Source: Psychrobacter frigidicola (lineage in GTDB: Bacteria > Pseudomonadota > Gammaproteobacteria > Pseudomonadales > Moraxellaceae). Taken from it: a DNA stretch of 64,000 nt. Within the stretch, counting starts at the first letter, position 1; each line of letters starts with the position of its first letter. Below the pieces are notes generated by a model. It was not told where the DNA came from, made no database searches, and worked only from the letters and a program-made list of their open reading frames with translations. Below, in pieces: positions 26,901-36,058 of this stretch. A program made the position numbers and the translations under genes. The DNA lies in the NCBI RefSeq assembly GCF_007997305.1, contig NZ_VORZ01000004.1, positions 1 to 64,000 on the forward strand. Reading direction: 5' to 3'.

Positions 26901-27024
26901 ATCACAAACAGAGGCAATTTGGCGAGTAATTTCCTTCCTTGGTGCGGGCAGTTTGATTTTACTGATTGGTTATTTGGCGCCGTTGCCGCCAGCACGTGAT
27001 AAGACTGCAAAACAGGCAGAATAA
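23971..27024 (+). CDS. DUF2339 large multi-pass membrane protein
   Basis: A 1017-aa inner-membrane protein. The GTG start gives a first hydrophobic helix (residues 4-26), a coiled-coil region (LHQQLAKLRQNMTQLQNELQ), a Ser/Pro-rich linker to about residue 145 and then some 25 hydrophobic helices to the C-terminus. The FGGNLVVRVGVLVLLVGVVL-like start of the membrane region (about 151-172, seen here with LGGNL) is typical of DUF2339, whose function is unknown. A cytosolic loop carries VDNTNQTTDIKNQHASY. It stands alone and is followed by short tandem repeats. Confidence 0.88.
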   Translation: MAWMLYFLIESLGWLVIVLLLVIMMVLYIRLHQQLAKLRQNMTQLQNELQQHKARMQSSEPLQSITGSLPTATSLSSSELPSYKSSATILPSSVPPPIPNASVLDSPVENQPVIERADDILVPQTEDKTSAAPIEPDERSLPIVTSLFHSIKNWFLGGNLVVRVGVLVLLVGVVLLLRLLSEYIEIPIGIKLSAIGVMGLAIAGLGFKLAPKRFAYGITLQGAGLATAYLTTFFAYSVYQVMSSLPSFMALGIISAVTVALAVRQNAFPLALVALSGGFFAPILTSQDTGSLTILFSYYLLLNVTIAVIAHYRPWKVLNLFGVGVTFGLAYYWGLTENLAAIIDNQRWALVLLVALHVVLYLFVVIRYAQQIIAYNDDNDTAAINVDNTNQTTDIKNQHASYVFPIDIGLLFSVPLLAFGLFSALLHDINHALTFTSAILAAVYLGLGWTFIQRSQRYALITEGMLALGFGFLALVIPLALNAEWIAFGWSVQGLALVWFGRRSLRAWSVLLGLILQLVSIGMLSDTFVIALDYYPTLALTISAISALASIFILRASNAPINDTDNQLNSNHTLSDYAKALGISETAAQQWLASINSQSLAFKIVWQRPALIRLLTFAAMVWLLYVFIMDFDKWFYTWQLATTALIAMATLTSLILYHVVNQYRPWSEIRQFSHGLLLLFYAMLILQLPQKYEFNYQWTTFHWSIFITLFIGWLVVGQLWLKTWHKDANLKGYNSASWLSTGIIVLAELVHYKLPDSKGVVTILVPVALMLSGLWLTYRQQSHNQTNNSSSTLSLYWFDWQDALLNSAKIFVPLTLGWVIFTNFTYDGVIWELPYFPLFNLYDVTLWLVVLYGLGVYLLRQRDTQSQNLFTAIRKSDTLLIVLALIGFWIVSSMLVRTLHAFIDTPLWIGHLYGRTGYSNTGNAWDSEQVQTGLTILWTLLALVATIIASRYWQRVLWFMGIGLLGIVVLKLVLVDLSQTEAIWRVISFLGAGSLILLIGYLAPLPPARDKTAKQAE

Positions 27025-27060
27025 TCATTTCTCATGGAGACAAATTGAAATGGTAGCGTG

Positions 27061-27100
27061 AGCACTTTTTAGCACTTTTTAGCACTTTTTAGCATGTTTT
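27061..27100. repeat. 10-bp tandem repeat
   Basis: AGCACTTTTT occurs three times exactly (27061-27090), followed by the related AGCATGTTTT (27091-27100); a further TTTTTAGCACCACATTTTATG lies closer to rbgA around 27179. It sits in the spacer between the DUF2339 gene and rbgA. Confidence 0.8.
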
Positions 27101-27220
27101 AGCGTGAGTACTTTTTATCATCAGTACATGGCTTCTGTAGTAAACTGAACGTCATTGCTTAAAACGACGCATTGTCACTTTTTAGCACCACATTTTATGA
27201 ATAAAAGGTTGTAACAGCAA

Positions 27221-28177
27221 ATGGATACGAGAGCGAATATTCAGTGGTTCCCCGGACACATGAACAAAGCGCGCAATGAAGTCAAAGAAATCATGCCGCA
27301 AATGGACGTGATTATCGAAGTGCTCGATGCACGCATTCCATATAGCAGCGAAAATCCGATGGTCGCCACCCTGCGCGGTGACAAGCCGGTGATTAAAATC
27401 TTAAATAAGGCTGACCTTGCTGATCCTGAGATGACGCAAGCATGGATGGATTATTTTGAGCAGGAAGATGGCGTTAAAGCACTGGCTTTTGATGATAATA
27501 AAGCAGCCGACGTACACCGTATTATTGAGCTTTGCAAAAAGCTGATGCCGAATAAAGCCGAATCCGGCAGACAGATTAAAGCCATGATTTTGGGCATTCC
27601 AAACGTGGGTAAATCTACTCTGATTAATACCTTAGCCGGTCGCGCCGTTGCCAGAACGGGTAACGAGCCTGCCGTCACCAAGTCGCAGCAGCTGATTAAA
27701 CTTGACGGTGGCATCATGCTGTATGACACGCCCGGTATGCTATGGCCAAAAGTTGAAAACGCCAATTCAGGTTATCGCTTGGCGGCGACTGGCGGTATTC
27801 GTGATACGGCATTTGATTTTGATGATGTCGCTGGTTATACCGCAGAATATTTGTTGCAGGCATATCCTGAACTGTTAAAAGAGCGTTATAAAATTGAAGA
27901 ATTGCCCAAGACAGACGGGGATTTTTTTGAAATCGCAGGGCGCAATCGAGGATTATTGAAGAAAGGCGGTGTCGTTGATATTTACCGCATGTCAGAAATC
28001 CTCGTTAATGAGTTGCGCAGTGGTACGATTGGACGTATTAGTCTGGAAACCCCTACTATGCGTGAAGCGGAAGAAGCGGTCGTTGCAGAACAACGTATTG
28101 CGCTTGAGGAAAAGAAACTGGCTAAGGAAGAAGAGAAACGATTGCGTCGCCTAAAAACGCGGAAGAATCGGAAGTAG
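27221..28177 (+). CDS. rbgA: Ribosome biogenesis GTPase YlqF/RbgA
   Basis: Cytosolic circularly permuted GTPase that in Bacillus is needed for late 50S subunit assembly. The permuted motif order is visible: G4 NKAD (residue 67 region, LNKADLAD) comes first, then G1 GIPNVGKST near residue 125, G3 DTPGMLWP near residue 169. The N-terminal FPGHMNKA box near residue 10 is diagnostic. The Lys/Arg-rich C-terminus (last 25 residues) fits RNA contact. 318 aa, normal length. Single gene followed 69 bp later by a GIY-YIG gene on the same strand. Confidence 0.93.
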   Translation: MDTRANIQWFPGHMNKARNEVKEIMPQMDVIIEVLDARIPYSSENPMVATLRGDKPVIKILNKADLADPEMTQAWMDYFEQEDGVKALAFDDNKAADVHRIIELCKKLMPNKAESGRQIKAMILGIPNVGKSTLINTLAGRAVARTGNEPAVTKSQQLIKLDGGIMLYDTPGMLWPKVENANSGYRLAATGGIRDTAFDFDDVAGYTAEYLLQAYPELLKERYKIEELPKTDGDFFEIAGRNRGLLKKGGVVDIYRMSEILVNELRSGTIGRISLETPTMREAEEAVVAEQRIALEEKKLAKEEEKRLRRLKTRKNRK

Positions 28178-28246
28178 GTTTTCTATCTTCTTACATTATC
28201 TGGGCTAGACGGACAGCTTAAAGTAATTCTACTATTATAGGTCACT

Positions 28247-29179
28247 ATGAATCCGTTGATTCCATCTGCTAAAACCATTCAAATTTATTTACCAAAAGGC
28301 AATCCTCGTGGGTTACGTTTGGCGGAGATGACCACGCGTACGGTACGCTTAATTGAGATTCCGCGTATTCATATTGATGACTTTTTTGCGATGCCAGAAG
28401 CCAACCAAGTGGGCTTATATTTTTTGGTTGGAGAGACTGATAGTATTGGCAAGCCGCTGCTATATATTGGACAAACGGGCGACTTAAAACGCCGCCTCAC
28501 TCAGCATAATGAAAAGGATTTTTGGACACGGGCATTTGTGATGTTATCTACCAACAATTCAATGACTCAAACGCATGCGCTCTATATGGAGCATAAAGCT
28601 ATTGCCACGGCTATTGAAGTTGGACGTTATGAGATAAAAAATGGCAATACTGGCAATCGCCCGCATACGCCTGATCCATTAAAAGCTGACTGCGAAGAGT
28701 TATTTTATACGCTTGACGTTTTATTGTCGACGTTAGGACAGCCTATTTTTGAAAGCTTAAATGTTAATGAGCATAAAATTTACAGTGCTGAATTTGAGTC
28801 TATTATTAATACTGCTAATCAAGTAATAACGAAGATAGAAATACCTACTATCGAGCTTGCACCGCCATTATTTTATTACAAGGTTAAAGATGGCGATGCT
28901 CAAGGCTACTATGACGATGATGGTTTTGTGATATTAGCAGGGTCATTGATACGAAAAGCACAAGTAACATCAGCGCCACCATTTGTGATTAGATTAAAAG
29001 ATGACTTACTGAGCAGTGGTAAACTAATAGCAGTAAATGACAAAAGCTATAAGCTAACTGAAAATCAAATATTTAAAACGCCTAGTGGCGCTAGCGCATT
29101 GGTTGCAGGTCGTTCTACAAATGGCTGGATTGAATGGAAAAATGAAGCTAGTCAAACTTTAGATAGTATCTATCGCTAA
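28247..29179 (+). CDS. GIY-YIG nuclease domain protein with C-terminal DUF4357
   Basis: A 310-aa protein. The GIY-YIG core is at residues 55-130: VGLYFLV (GIY), LLYIGQTGDLKRRLTQHN (YIG 73-75 and the catalytic Arg) and LYMEHKAIA with the metal-binding Glu115. Residues 230-310 match DUF4357 (GYYDDDGFVILAGSLIRK, then NGWIEWKN). This combination occurs in bacterial proteins of unknown role, some near restriction systems. The intact catalytic residues suggest an active nuclease. It sits between rbgA and mutY without any partner methylase. Confidence 0.83.
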   Translation: MNPLIPSAKTIQIYLPKGNPRGLRLAEMTTRTVRLIEIPRIHIDDFFAMPEANQVGLYFLVGETDSIGKPLLYIGQTGDLKRRLTQHNEKDFWTRAFVMLSTNNSMTQTHALYMEHKAIATAIEVGRYEIKNGNTGNRPHTPDPLKADCEELFYTLDVLLSTLGQPIFESLNVNEHKIYSAEFESIINTANQVITKIEIPTIELAPPLFYYKVKDGDAQGYYDDDGFVILAGSLIRKAQVTSAPPFVIRLKDDLLSSGKLIAVNDKSYKLTENQIFKTPSGASALVAGRSTNGWIEWKNEASQTLDSIYR

Positions 29180-29245
29180 CGCCTTTAATCCTACCGCGCG
29201 ACCCTCATATAATCCGCATACTTTTAATTGGTTCAATTATTGCTT

Positions 29246-30484
29246 ATGACAGCCATCGCTACGTTCGCCCATACCGACACTAACTTTGACCATTTCGCCC
29301 CTCGCTTGCTCACTTGGTTTACCGATAACGGTCGCCACGATTTACCTTGGCAACAGCACCAAACCGACACACCCAATCCTTATATTGTTTGGCTGTCTGA
29401 AGTCATGCTACAGCAAACGCAAGTCACAACTGTACTGCCCTACTTTGCACGTTTTATGGTGAGCTTTGCGACCGTGCAAGATTTAGCCGCAGCAGAATGG
29501 GATGCAGTAGCTGAGCATTGGGCAGGATTGGGTTATTATGCGCGTGCGCGAAATTTGCATAAAGGCGCCAAGCAATTGGTTGCCGTGATTGACGACACTG
29601 GCGATTTCCCGCAGACGTTGATAGGTTGGGAGGCAATTGCAGGCGTTGGACCTTCTACCGCAGGCGCAATTATGGCGATGGGTTTACACCGTTATGGCGT
29701 CATTTGTGATGGCAATGTCAAACGAGTACTGACACGCTGGGCAGCCATTGAGAGGGATATCACCAAATCTGCAACCACCAAAGAGCTGTGGGCATTAGCG
29801 GAGCGTTTAACCCCAACAGAGGATTCCGGATTATTCGCTCAAGCCATGATGGATATGGGCGCAACCTTATGTACAAGACGCAAACCTGCTTGCCTGTTAT
29901 GTCCGCTACAAGACGATTGCCTAGCGCATGCGCAAAATCGCGAAGAAGATTATCCAGTAAAAGCTAAAAAACAGCCCAAACCAAGCAAGTTTAGTAATGC
30001 GCTGCTGATTCAAAATACGGATGGCGAGATATTATGGCTACAACGCCCTGACAATGGTATTTGGGGCGGATTGTGGAGCTTACCACTAGCGTTTATCGAA
30101 AAAATTAGTGGCAACGTCAAGGGTAAAACTGCTGCTAAACAGACAGAGGTTTTTGATAAAAAGCCTTTAGAAGTGGCAAGCAATGAAAAAGTCTACGAAG
30201 CAGAATTTACCACCGCTGAGCAAATCATTAATGACTGGCTGAATAAGAATAAATTGGTCGCAACAGCCATCAACAAAACCTTATTAGACGATGCACCGAT
30301 TAAACATTCATTGACCCATTTTCATTGGTATTTAACACCGCAATTATTAATTTTGAATTCTGAACAATTTCAAGAATTAACCACAGCATTGCAAGCCGCT
30401 GAGATTAATATCAACTGGCTAAACGCTGATGATGCGCAGGCAACGCTTGGTTTACCACGCGCGATGATTAAGATTTTAGAATAA
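29246..30484 (+). CDS. mutY: A/G-specific adenine glycosylase
   Basis: Removes adenine mispaired with 8-oxoguanine. About 412 aa from ATG 29246; the frame opens at TTG 29228. SEVMLQQTQV carries the catalytic Glu, and the helix-hairpin-helix GVGPSTAGAIMAMG precedes the catalytic Asp in VICDGNVKRVL. A 4Fe-4S cluster motif C-X6-C-X2-C-X5-C lies at CTRRKPACLLCPLQDDC. A C-terminal NUDIX-like 8-oxoG recognition domain follows (LWLQRPDNGIWGGLWSLP). It contains an insert of about 45 polar residues near residue 300 compared with E. coli MutY (350 aa). Confidence 0.95.
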   Translation: MTAIATFAHTDTNFDHFAPRLLTWFTDNGRHDLPWQQHQTDTPNPYIVWLSEVMLQQTQVTTVLPYFARFMVSFATVQDLAAAEWDAVAEHWAGLGYYARARNLHKGAKQLVAVIDDTGDFPQTLIGWEAIAGVGPSTAGAIMAMGLHRYGVICDGNVKRVLTRWAAIERDITKSATTKELWALAERLTPTEDSGLFAQAMMDMGATLCTRRKPACLLCPLQDDCLAHAQNREEDYPVKAKKQPKPSKFSNALLIQNTDGEILWLQRPDNGIWGGLWSLPLAFIEKISGNVKGKTAAKQTEVFDKKPLEVASNEKVYEAEFTTAEQIINDWLNKNKLVATAINKTLLDDAPIKHSLTHFHWYLTPQLLILNSEQFQELTTALQAAEININWLNADDAQATLGLPRAMIKILE

Positions 30485-30529
30485 GCCTTGATGAATAACT
30501 GCTTAAAACAACTTGGTAAAACGACATAA

Positions 30530-30566
30530 AAAAGCGACTCAACATATATTCTGAGTCGCTTTTTCT
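30530..30566. terminator. Bidirectional intrinsic terminator
   Basis: AAAGCGACTCA (30531-30541) pairs with TGAGTCGCTTT (30552-30562), with A and T tracts outside. It lies between convergent mutY and tesB. Confidence 0.88.
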
Positions 30567-30593
30567 ATATCTATATCTACAAAATGATAAAAA

Positions 30594-31496
30594 TTAAGAT
30601 TTGGGCACGCGCAAACGCATTAATCCTTCTTGTTGTACCGTCGCCACAAGCTTACCCTCTTGCCAAAACTGACCATGATTGAGCCCCATCGCATTCGATG
30701 TGGTATCGCTCCACATGTCATAAAGCAGCCACTCATTCATATCAAAATGACGATGAAAATGCATCGAATGGTCGATACTCGCCGCTTGCAACCCACTGGT
30801 CATAAAGCTGATGCCATGCGACATCAGTCCCGTTCCTACCAAATAAAAGTCAGATGAAAAGGCTAATAATGCTTGCTGAATGGCTTGCGGCTGAAGACCC
30901 AGTTTATGAATACGGAGCCAGTTGGCCTGCTTCGGTTTCATTGGCTCTGGATGAATGGGGTCGCGTGGTTTAACCGGTTTTATCTCGACATGACGACGAC
31001 GCATAAAGCGTGCTTTGAGCGCATCGGGCACTTTACCGACATACTCTTCTTTTAAGTCTTGCTCAGATATTAAATCCTCAGGCGGCGGATAAACCGGCAT
31101 ATCTTCTTGATACTCCAAGCCTTCCTCCATCGGTGAGAACGAGGCCATCATAATAAAGATAACTTGCTCAACAGGCGGTTGTCCACGCACTTGCTTGTAT
31201 TGAATGGCCGTCACTTCACGCGCTGATAAGCTGCGACCATCACGCAAGCGGCGCACCTGATAAATAACCGGCTGATCGATATCACCGCTTCGTAAAAAAT
31301 ACCCATGCAACGAATGACAAGGTTTGTCCTTATCAAGGGTATGCGCCGCGGCCATTATGGCTTGCGCCAGTACTTGCCCACCAAAAATACGCGCGCCGAC
31401 ATAGTCATGGCTTTTACCCTCAAATACATCAGGGCTGACTTCGATGAGGGCTACGGTGGCCAGTAGCTCATCAATCAGTTGCGAATAATCAGACAT
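30594..31496 (-). CDS. tesB: Acyl-CoA thioesterase II
   Basis: Hydrolyses acyl-CoA to free acid and CoA in the cytosol. At 300 aa it has the usual TesB length and double hot-dog layout. IFGGQVLAQAIMAA near residue 38 and LHGYFLRSGD near residue 63 mark the first domain. ASIDHSMHFHRHF near residue 240 carries the active-site Asp, and LYDMWSDTTSNAMGLNHGQF marks the second domain. AAGGAAA lies 9 bases before the ATG. Confidence 0.95.
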   Translation of the reverse strand: MSDYSQLIDELLATVALIEVSPDVFEGKSHDYVGARIFGGQVLAQAIMAAAHTLDKDKPCHSLHGYFLRSGDIDQPVIYQVRRLRDGRSLSAREVTAIQYKQVRGQPPVEQVIFIMMASFSPMEEGLEYQEDMPVYPPPEDLISEQDLKEEYVGKVPDALKARFMRRRHVEIKPVKPRDPIHPEPMKPKQANWLRIHKLGLQPQAIQQALLAFSSDFYLVGTGLMSHGISFMTSGLQAASIDHSMHFHRHFDMNEWLLYDMWSDTTSNAMGLNHGQFWQEGKLVATVQQEGLMRLRVPKS

Positions 31497-31849
31497 GACG
31501 ATAGGTTTCCTTATTTTTATCAGTGAGCGTTGCTGCCTAAGCGTATCAAAACACTGTCATTGGCATGGCTGGAACGGATAATTTAATTGGGAATTATAAA
31601 TAATAAAACGCACAGGCAGTAATACATCAATCACTTTTTGATTCAATATTATATTAGGGTTGCGACTGTATAAACAGGCAAACATCTTACCCAAAACTTG
31701 CGTCTTTGGCCAGTTACTAGCAGTCAATTTCCGCATATTAAACTGACTATTCAGGCCATATTATCATCGGAGGTAACTATCACGGCACAGCAAAAGAGGC
31801 ACTATTACAGCGCCTCTTTTTTATTAATATAACCGTCATACTTACATCT
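31497..31849. other. Intergenic region between rapA and tesB
   Basis: Carries the rapA terminator (31792-31822) and should carry the tesB promoter; I saw no other gene or repeat. Confidence 0.45.
31792..31822. terminator. Intrinsic terminator after rapA
   Basis: AAAAGAGGC (31792-31800) pairs with GCCTCTTTT (31812-31820) across an 11-base loop. On the minus strand it follows rapA by about 30 bases and ends in a T run. Confidence 0.75.
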
Positions 31850-34738
31850 TTACGGCTTCACAGCGACCAATACGCGAATAGAATCTGGTACTAATGATAG
31901 GTTTGCTAAAGCTTGTTCGCCTTGCGCTTGCAATTGCTCTAGACGCTCAATCTCGCTATCGCGGACGTTAGAATTAATGGTTTGCAGATGCTTAAGACGT
32001 TTGATTTCCCGTGACCACTGCTGACTAAAGCGCGCACTGGCCTGCTCACCGATATCGGCCAATTGCTTTTTGGCAATCTCTTCCGCTTCATAGTAGCGGC
32101 TCTCAATAACATCGCCACGCACTTTAATAACTTGGCGCGCACGATTCTTATCCAAGCGCTCAATATGCGGCATAATCATCTCGCTACTTATACGCGCGGA
32201 TAAATCACTGCCCTGCTCACTGATAAACACTCGAATGCTTTGGGTCGGCAAAGTTGAAGGTAAGTTCAATACTTTGGGCGCAATGGCTTCGACGCGGAAA
32301 TTCACTTCCAGCAGCACAGTCCCTTGCGGCATAGCGGCACTTTTTAGCATACCAACGGTGGTATTACCAAAGGTGCTGGTAGTAGCAAGCTCATAAATGG
32401 CGCGCATCAGTGGATGCTCATGAGTGATATATTCGATATCCTCGCGTTGCAGCGCCAAATCACGCTCATAAGTCAAAGTCATACCATCTTCGTCGCCGAG
32501 TGGTAAACCATCGATATAGTCACTGATTTCAGTGCTATCGAGCGGCGCAATCACCCATGAACCATCGCGCTGGACACTATACTCAATATTGGCAGAGGCT
32601 AAAAAACGCTCAATAAATTGTGGCAATACATTATGACTGTCAAAGTCATGCATCGCTTCAGCAATACGGCCGGCTACTCGCGGACGACAAGAGTTGTACT
32701 CTAACAAACGGTCACGACCCGCTTGCAATTCGGCTTCAAAACTCAAGCGCGTATGCAAGGCAGCGGCAATGATTTCTTGCAAAATGGCACGGTTATCAGT
32801 CGTATCAGCACCTTCTAATAATGGCTTTAACTCTGCAATATATTGTTCTTGCACCGTTTGCGCTGTCGGTGAAATCTGACTGAACATATTCAGCGCACTG
32901 TTATACCAATTATATAAACGCTCTTGCGCCGTGCCTTGAACATAAGGCACATGTAAAGTGATTTGCTGCGTTTGGCCAATACGGTCAAGGCGACCAATGC
33001 GCTGCTCGAGCGTATCTGGGTTGGCCGGTAAATCCCATAAAATCAGCTGGCTAGCGAATTGGAAATTACGCCCTTCTGAACCGATTTCCGAACATAGCAA
33101 TATTTGCGCGCCTTCGCTATCCGCAAAGAATGCCGCCGCTTGGTCCCGTTCAAGTAGGGTCATTTGCTCAGTAAAGATAGCCGTTTTGATACCTGCATGC
33201 AGACGCAATACAGCCTCTAAGCTCTCAATTGTCGCGCCACTACGTGCAATCAACAATACTTTTTGATGCTTAAGCTCGCCTTTTAAAATCTCAATTAGCC
33301 AAGGTACGCGCGGGTCATCTTCTAACCAGCCGCCATCGGGCTGATTTTCTTCGCCCCATAACTGCTCGCGTAATTTGCCTATAGTCTGATAACTATTCTG
33401 CCAGACATCTGGTAACGGCAACGGATGCGGCTGACAGCTACGACCATAAAAACCTTTGACACTTTCGCGAGTATTACGGAACAACACGCGACCGGTACCA
33501 TGACGGTCAAGCAATTCATTCAATGCATAAGTACGGAGCTTATCGTCTTCATTAATAGTAGCCAGTTCATCATCGCTGACCCCTAACAGACTGGTCAAGG
33601 CCGAGATTTGCGCTGCACTTAACGGTTTATCATCAATTAAAATACCTGCAACCGCAGCAGTTTCAGCAAAGGCTTCTTGGCCGCTGATAAACTCGTCCAA
33701 ATCATCAAAGCGATTGGCATCAAGTAGCCGCAAACGCGCAAAATGACTCTGAGTACCGAGCTGCTCAGGGGTTGCAGTTAGCAACATAACACCAGGGGTT
33801 TCTTCAGCGAAATCAGCAATTAAATCATATTTATCATTGCCGCCGCGCTCTTCATCCCAATGCAGATGATGTGCTTCATCAACCACTAATAAATCAAAAC
33901 CGGCTTCCATCGCTTGGTCATATAAATCCGGATGGTCGAGCAATAAGTCCATGCCAGCAATCATACATTGTTCAGTTAGGAATACGTTTTGCTCAGGATC
34001 ATGCTCTTTAATAGCTGCGGTACGTACCAAATCAAACAAGGCAAAATTGAGGTTAAAGCGGCGACGCAGTTCAATCATCCACTGATATTGCAAACTATCA
34101 GGCACTAGGATTAGAACGCGTTCAGCTTTACCCGTTAATAGTTGCTGATGGATAATCAGACCGGCTTCGATGGTTTTACCCAGTCCCACTTCGTCAGCAA
34201 GCAGTACCCGCGGGGCAATACGTTTGCCAACTTCATGAGCGATATACAGCTGATGCTCGATAATATCAACACGGGCGCCCATCAAACCTTTTAGCGGATG
34301 ACTGGACAGCGCGGATTGCATACGCAGCAAATCTTGGCGCAACTCGTACCAATCGCCACGCTCAATACGCCCAGCCAGCAAGCGCTCAAGCGGTTTTGCT
34401 AAGGTAATATTAGCAGCAAGGCGGGTTTCCATTATCCCCTTATCACTGTCCTCGACACTGTACTTCAGGACTCCCATCACCTCATCGACAGCGGTGACCT
34501 TGTAGCTGTTGCCTTGTTGGTCGCTAATGCTATCGCCAACTTTGAACACCACGCGCGATAATGGCGCAGAGCTTTTGGCATAAACACGGGTTTCTTCACT
34601 TTGCGGAAATAAAATATGCACACAGCGGTCGTCTACATCGACGACCACTCCCAAGCCCAATTCGGACTCAGTATCAGATAAATAACGTTGGCCAACGGCG
34701 AATTCGGTACTGTGCAATGAGGCGGCAGAGATAGTCAT
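31850..34738 (-). CDS. rapA: RNA polymerase-associated ATPase RapA
   Basis: Swi2/Snf2-type ATPase that binds RNA polymerase and helps it recycle after termination. 962 aa, normal length. N-terminal Tudor-like domains (residues 1-105) begin with FAVGQRYLSDTESELGLG. Walker A is LLADEVGLGKTIEAGLI near residue 180, the DEAH box is LLVVDEAHHLHW near residue 283, and helicase motif VI is QRIGRLDRIGQTQ near residue 580. The C-terminal region is RapA-specific. It is divergent from a 2-hydroxyacid dehydrogenase gene. Confidence 0.96.
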   Translation of the reverse strand: MTISAASLHSTEFAVGQRYLSDTESELGLGVVVDVDDRCVHILFPQSEETRVYAKSSAPLSRVVFKVGDSISDQQGNSYKVTAVDEVMGVLKYSVEDSDKGIMETRLAANITLAKPLERLLAGRIERGDWYELRQDLLRMQSALSSHPLKGLMGARVDIIEHQLYIAHEVGKRIAPRVLLADEVGLGKTIEAGLIIHQQLLTGKAERVLILVPDSLQYQWMIELRRRFNLNFALFDLVRTAAIKEHDPEQNVFLTEQCMIAGMDLLLDHPDLYDQAMEAGFDLLVVDEAHHLHWDEERGGNDKYDLIADFAEETPGVMLLTATPEQLGTQSHFARLRLLDANRFDDLDEFISGQEAFAETAAVAGILIDDKPLSAAQISALTSLLGVSDDELATINEDDKLRTYALNELLDRHGTGRVLFRNTRESVKGFYGRSCQPHPLPLPDVWQNSYQTIGKLREQLWGEENQPDGGWLEDDPRVPWLIEILKGELKHQKVLLIARSGATIESLEAVLRLHAGIKTAIFTEQMTLLERDQAAAFFADSEGAQILLCSEIGSEGRNFQFASQLILWDLPANPDTLEQRIGRLDRIGQTQQITLHVPYVQGTAQERLYNWYNSALNMFSQISPTAQTVQEQYIAELKPLLEGADTTDNRAILQEIIAAALHTRLSFEAELQAGRDRLLEYNSCRPRVAGRIAEAMHDFDSHNVLPQFIERFLASANIEYSVQRDGSWVIAPLDSTEISDYIDGLPLGDEDGMTLTYERDLALQREDIEYITHEHPLMRAIYELATTSTFGNTTVGMLKSAAMPQGTVLLEVNFRVEAIAPKVLNLPSTLPTQSIRVFISEQGSDLSARISSEMIMPHIERLDKNRARQVIKVRGDVIESRYYEAEEIAKKQLADIGEQASARFSQQWSREIKRLKHLQTINSNVRDSEIERLEQLQAQGEQALANLSLVPDSIRVLVAVKP

Positions 34739-35086
34739 AGGGCGATGTCTTTTTGTACTCAGATGATAAGAAAATAGGCGGTAGCAACTACTACTCTGTA
34801 CATAAGTAAGCAGAGACGCAGTGTTACCTGATTTAAACGGGCTTCACTGATGTAGCGATGATGCACTTGTTAAAACAATAAAGCTATTAAGCGTATCTAT
34901 TATATAACGTTAGCAGCTAGATGCGTATGTTAAGTCAATTTTTCAAGAGCATATCAACTGAGAATATAAATAGTAAAGTGAATCTTGTGCTGATGTTTTT
35001 GTTTTGAGCGCGTCATGCTACATTAGGCAAGCATCTATTGAGTTGAATGAAAATATTCTATAAAAAATTATAAATAAGGATTTAAC
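34739..35086. other. Divergent promoter region rapA / 2-hydroxyacid dehydrogenase
   Basis: AT-rich 348-bp spacer with no convincing consensus promoter or operator that I can single out. AAGGATTTAAC directly before 35087 is a good ribosome-binding site. Confidence 0.4.
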
Positions 35087-36028
35087 ATGCAAGCCGTATT
35101 TTTAGATAAAGGCACATTTTCTGAAGGCATTGACTTACCGGCCCCAACAGGCATCGACGACTATATTACTTATGAAGATACTGCGCAAGATAATGCACTC
35201 ATTATTGAGCGTTGCCAAAATGCTGAAATTATCATCGCCAATAAAGTCAAAATCAACGCTGAAATTATTGCTCAGCTGCCCAAACTTAAACTGATTCAAC
35301 TGACGGCTACCGGCATGGATAATGTTGATCAAGTGGCTTGTGCCGAACACGACATTACCTTATATAACGTTGCTGGTTACGCAGTAAAAAGCGTACCTGA
35401 ACATACTTTTATGTTGATGCTCAATGCGATGCGCGCCGGTATTTATTACCATCAAAAAGTCGTTGATGGCTCATGGCAAGACAATGGTAATTTTTGTTTA
35501 CTCGATATTCCACTAATAGACTTAGAAGATAAAACGCTGGGTATTGTTGGAGTTGGTACGATTGGTAAGCGCGTCACCGAGATTGCGCGTGCCTTTGGTA
35601 TGCAAGTGTTATGGGCAGAACATCAAGGCCGCACGCCGCGTAGCGATGATTATACTGCCTTTGATGAAGTGCTCGCCTGCGCCGATGTCATTAGCTTACA
35701 TTGTCCATTAAATGAGCATACCCAGCATTTGATTGATAAAGACACCATCGCCAAAATGGCCAAAAAACCCATTCTCGTTAACGTCGCACGCGGCGGTATT
35801 GTTGATAGCCAAGCATTAACTGATGCGATTCATAGTGGACGAGTCAGCGGCTATGGAAGCGACGTCTTTGAGCAAGAACCTATCATTACTGATGACCCTT
35901 TATTAACGCTAAAAGACCATCCGCGCGTTATCTTTAGCCCGCATAATGCTTGGGGAAGCAGAAGTGCCCAAGAGACTTTATGGCAGATATTAAGCAAGCA
36001 AGTAGCGGACTTTATTCATAAAAGCTAA
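35087..36028 (+). CDS. D-isomer-specific 2-hydroxyacid dehydrogenase (hydroxypyruvate/glycerate type)
   Basis: A 313-aa cytosolic NAD(P)-dependent oxidoreductase. The Rossmann motif GIVGVGTIGKRV is near residues 151-162. The catalytic Arg is in VNVARGGIVD, the Glu in FEQEPI and the His in SPHNAWGS, completing the R-E-H set of the family. Resemblance is greatest to hydroxypyruvate reductase/glycerate dehydrogenase (HprA), but substrate preference in this family is hard to read. It is tail to tail with the flavin monooxygenase gene, 30 bp apart. Confidence 0.88.
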   Translation: MQAVFLDKGTFSEGIDLPAPTGIDDYITYEDTAQDNALIIERCQNAEIIIANKVKINAEIIAQLPKLKLIQLTATGMDNVDQVACAEHDITLYNVAGYAVKSVPEHTFMLMLNAMRAGIYYHQKVVDGSWQDNGNFCLLDIPLIDLEDKTLGIVGVGTIGKRVTEIARAFGMQVLWAEHQGRTPRSDDYTAFDEVLACADVISLHCPLNEHTQHLIDKDTIAKMAKKPILVNVARGGIVDSQALTDAIHSGRVSGYGSDVFEQEPIITDDPLLTLKDHPRVIFSPHNAWGSRSAQETLWQILSKQVADFIHKS

Positions 36029-36058
36029 GTTGATAAAATATAAACCAATCAACAAAGC

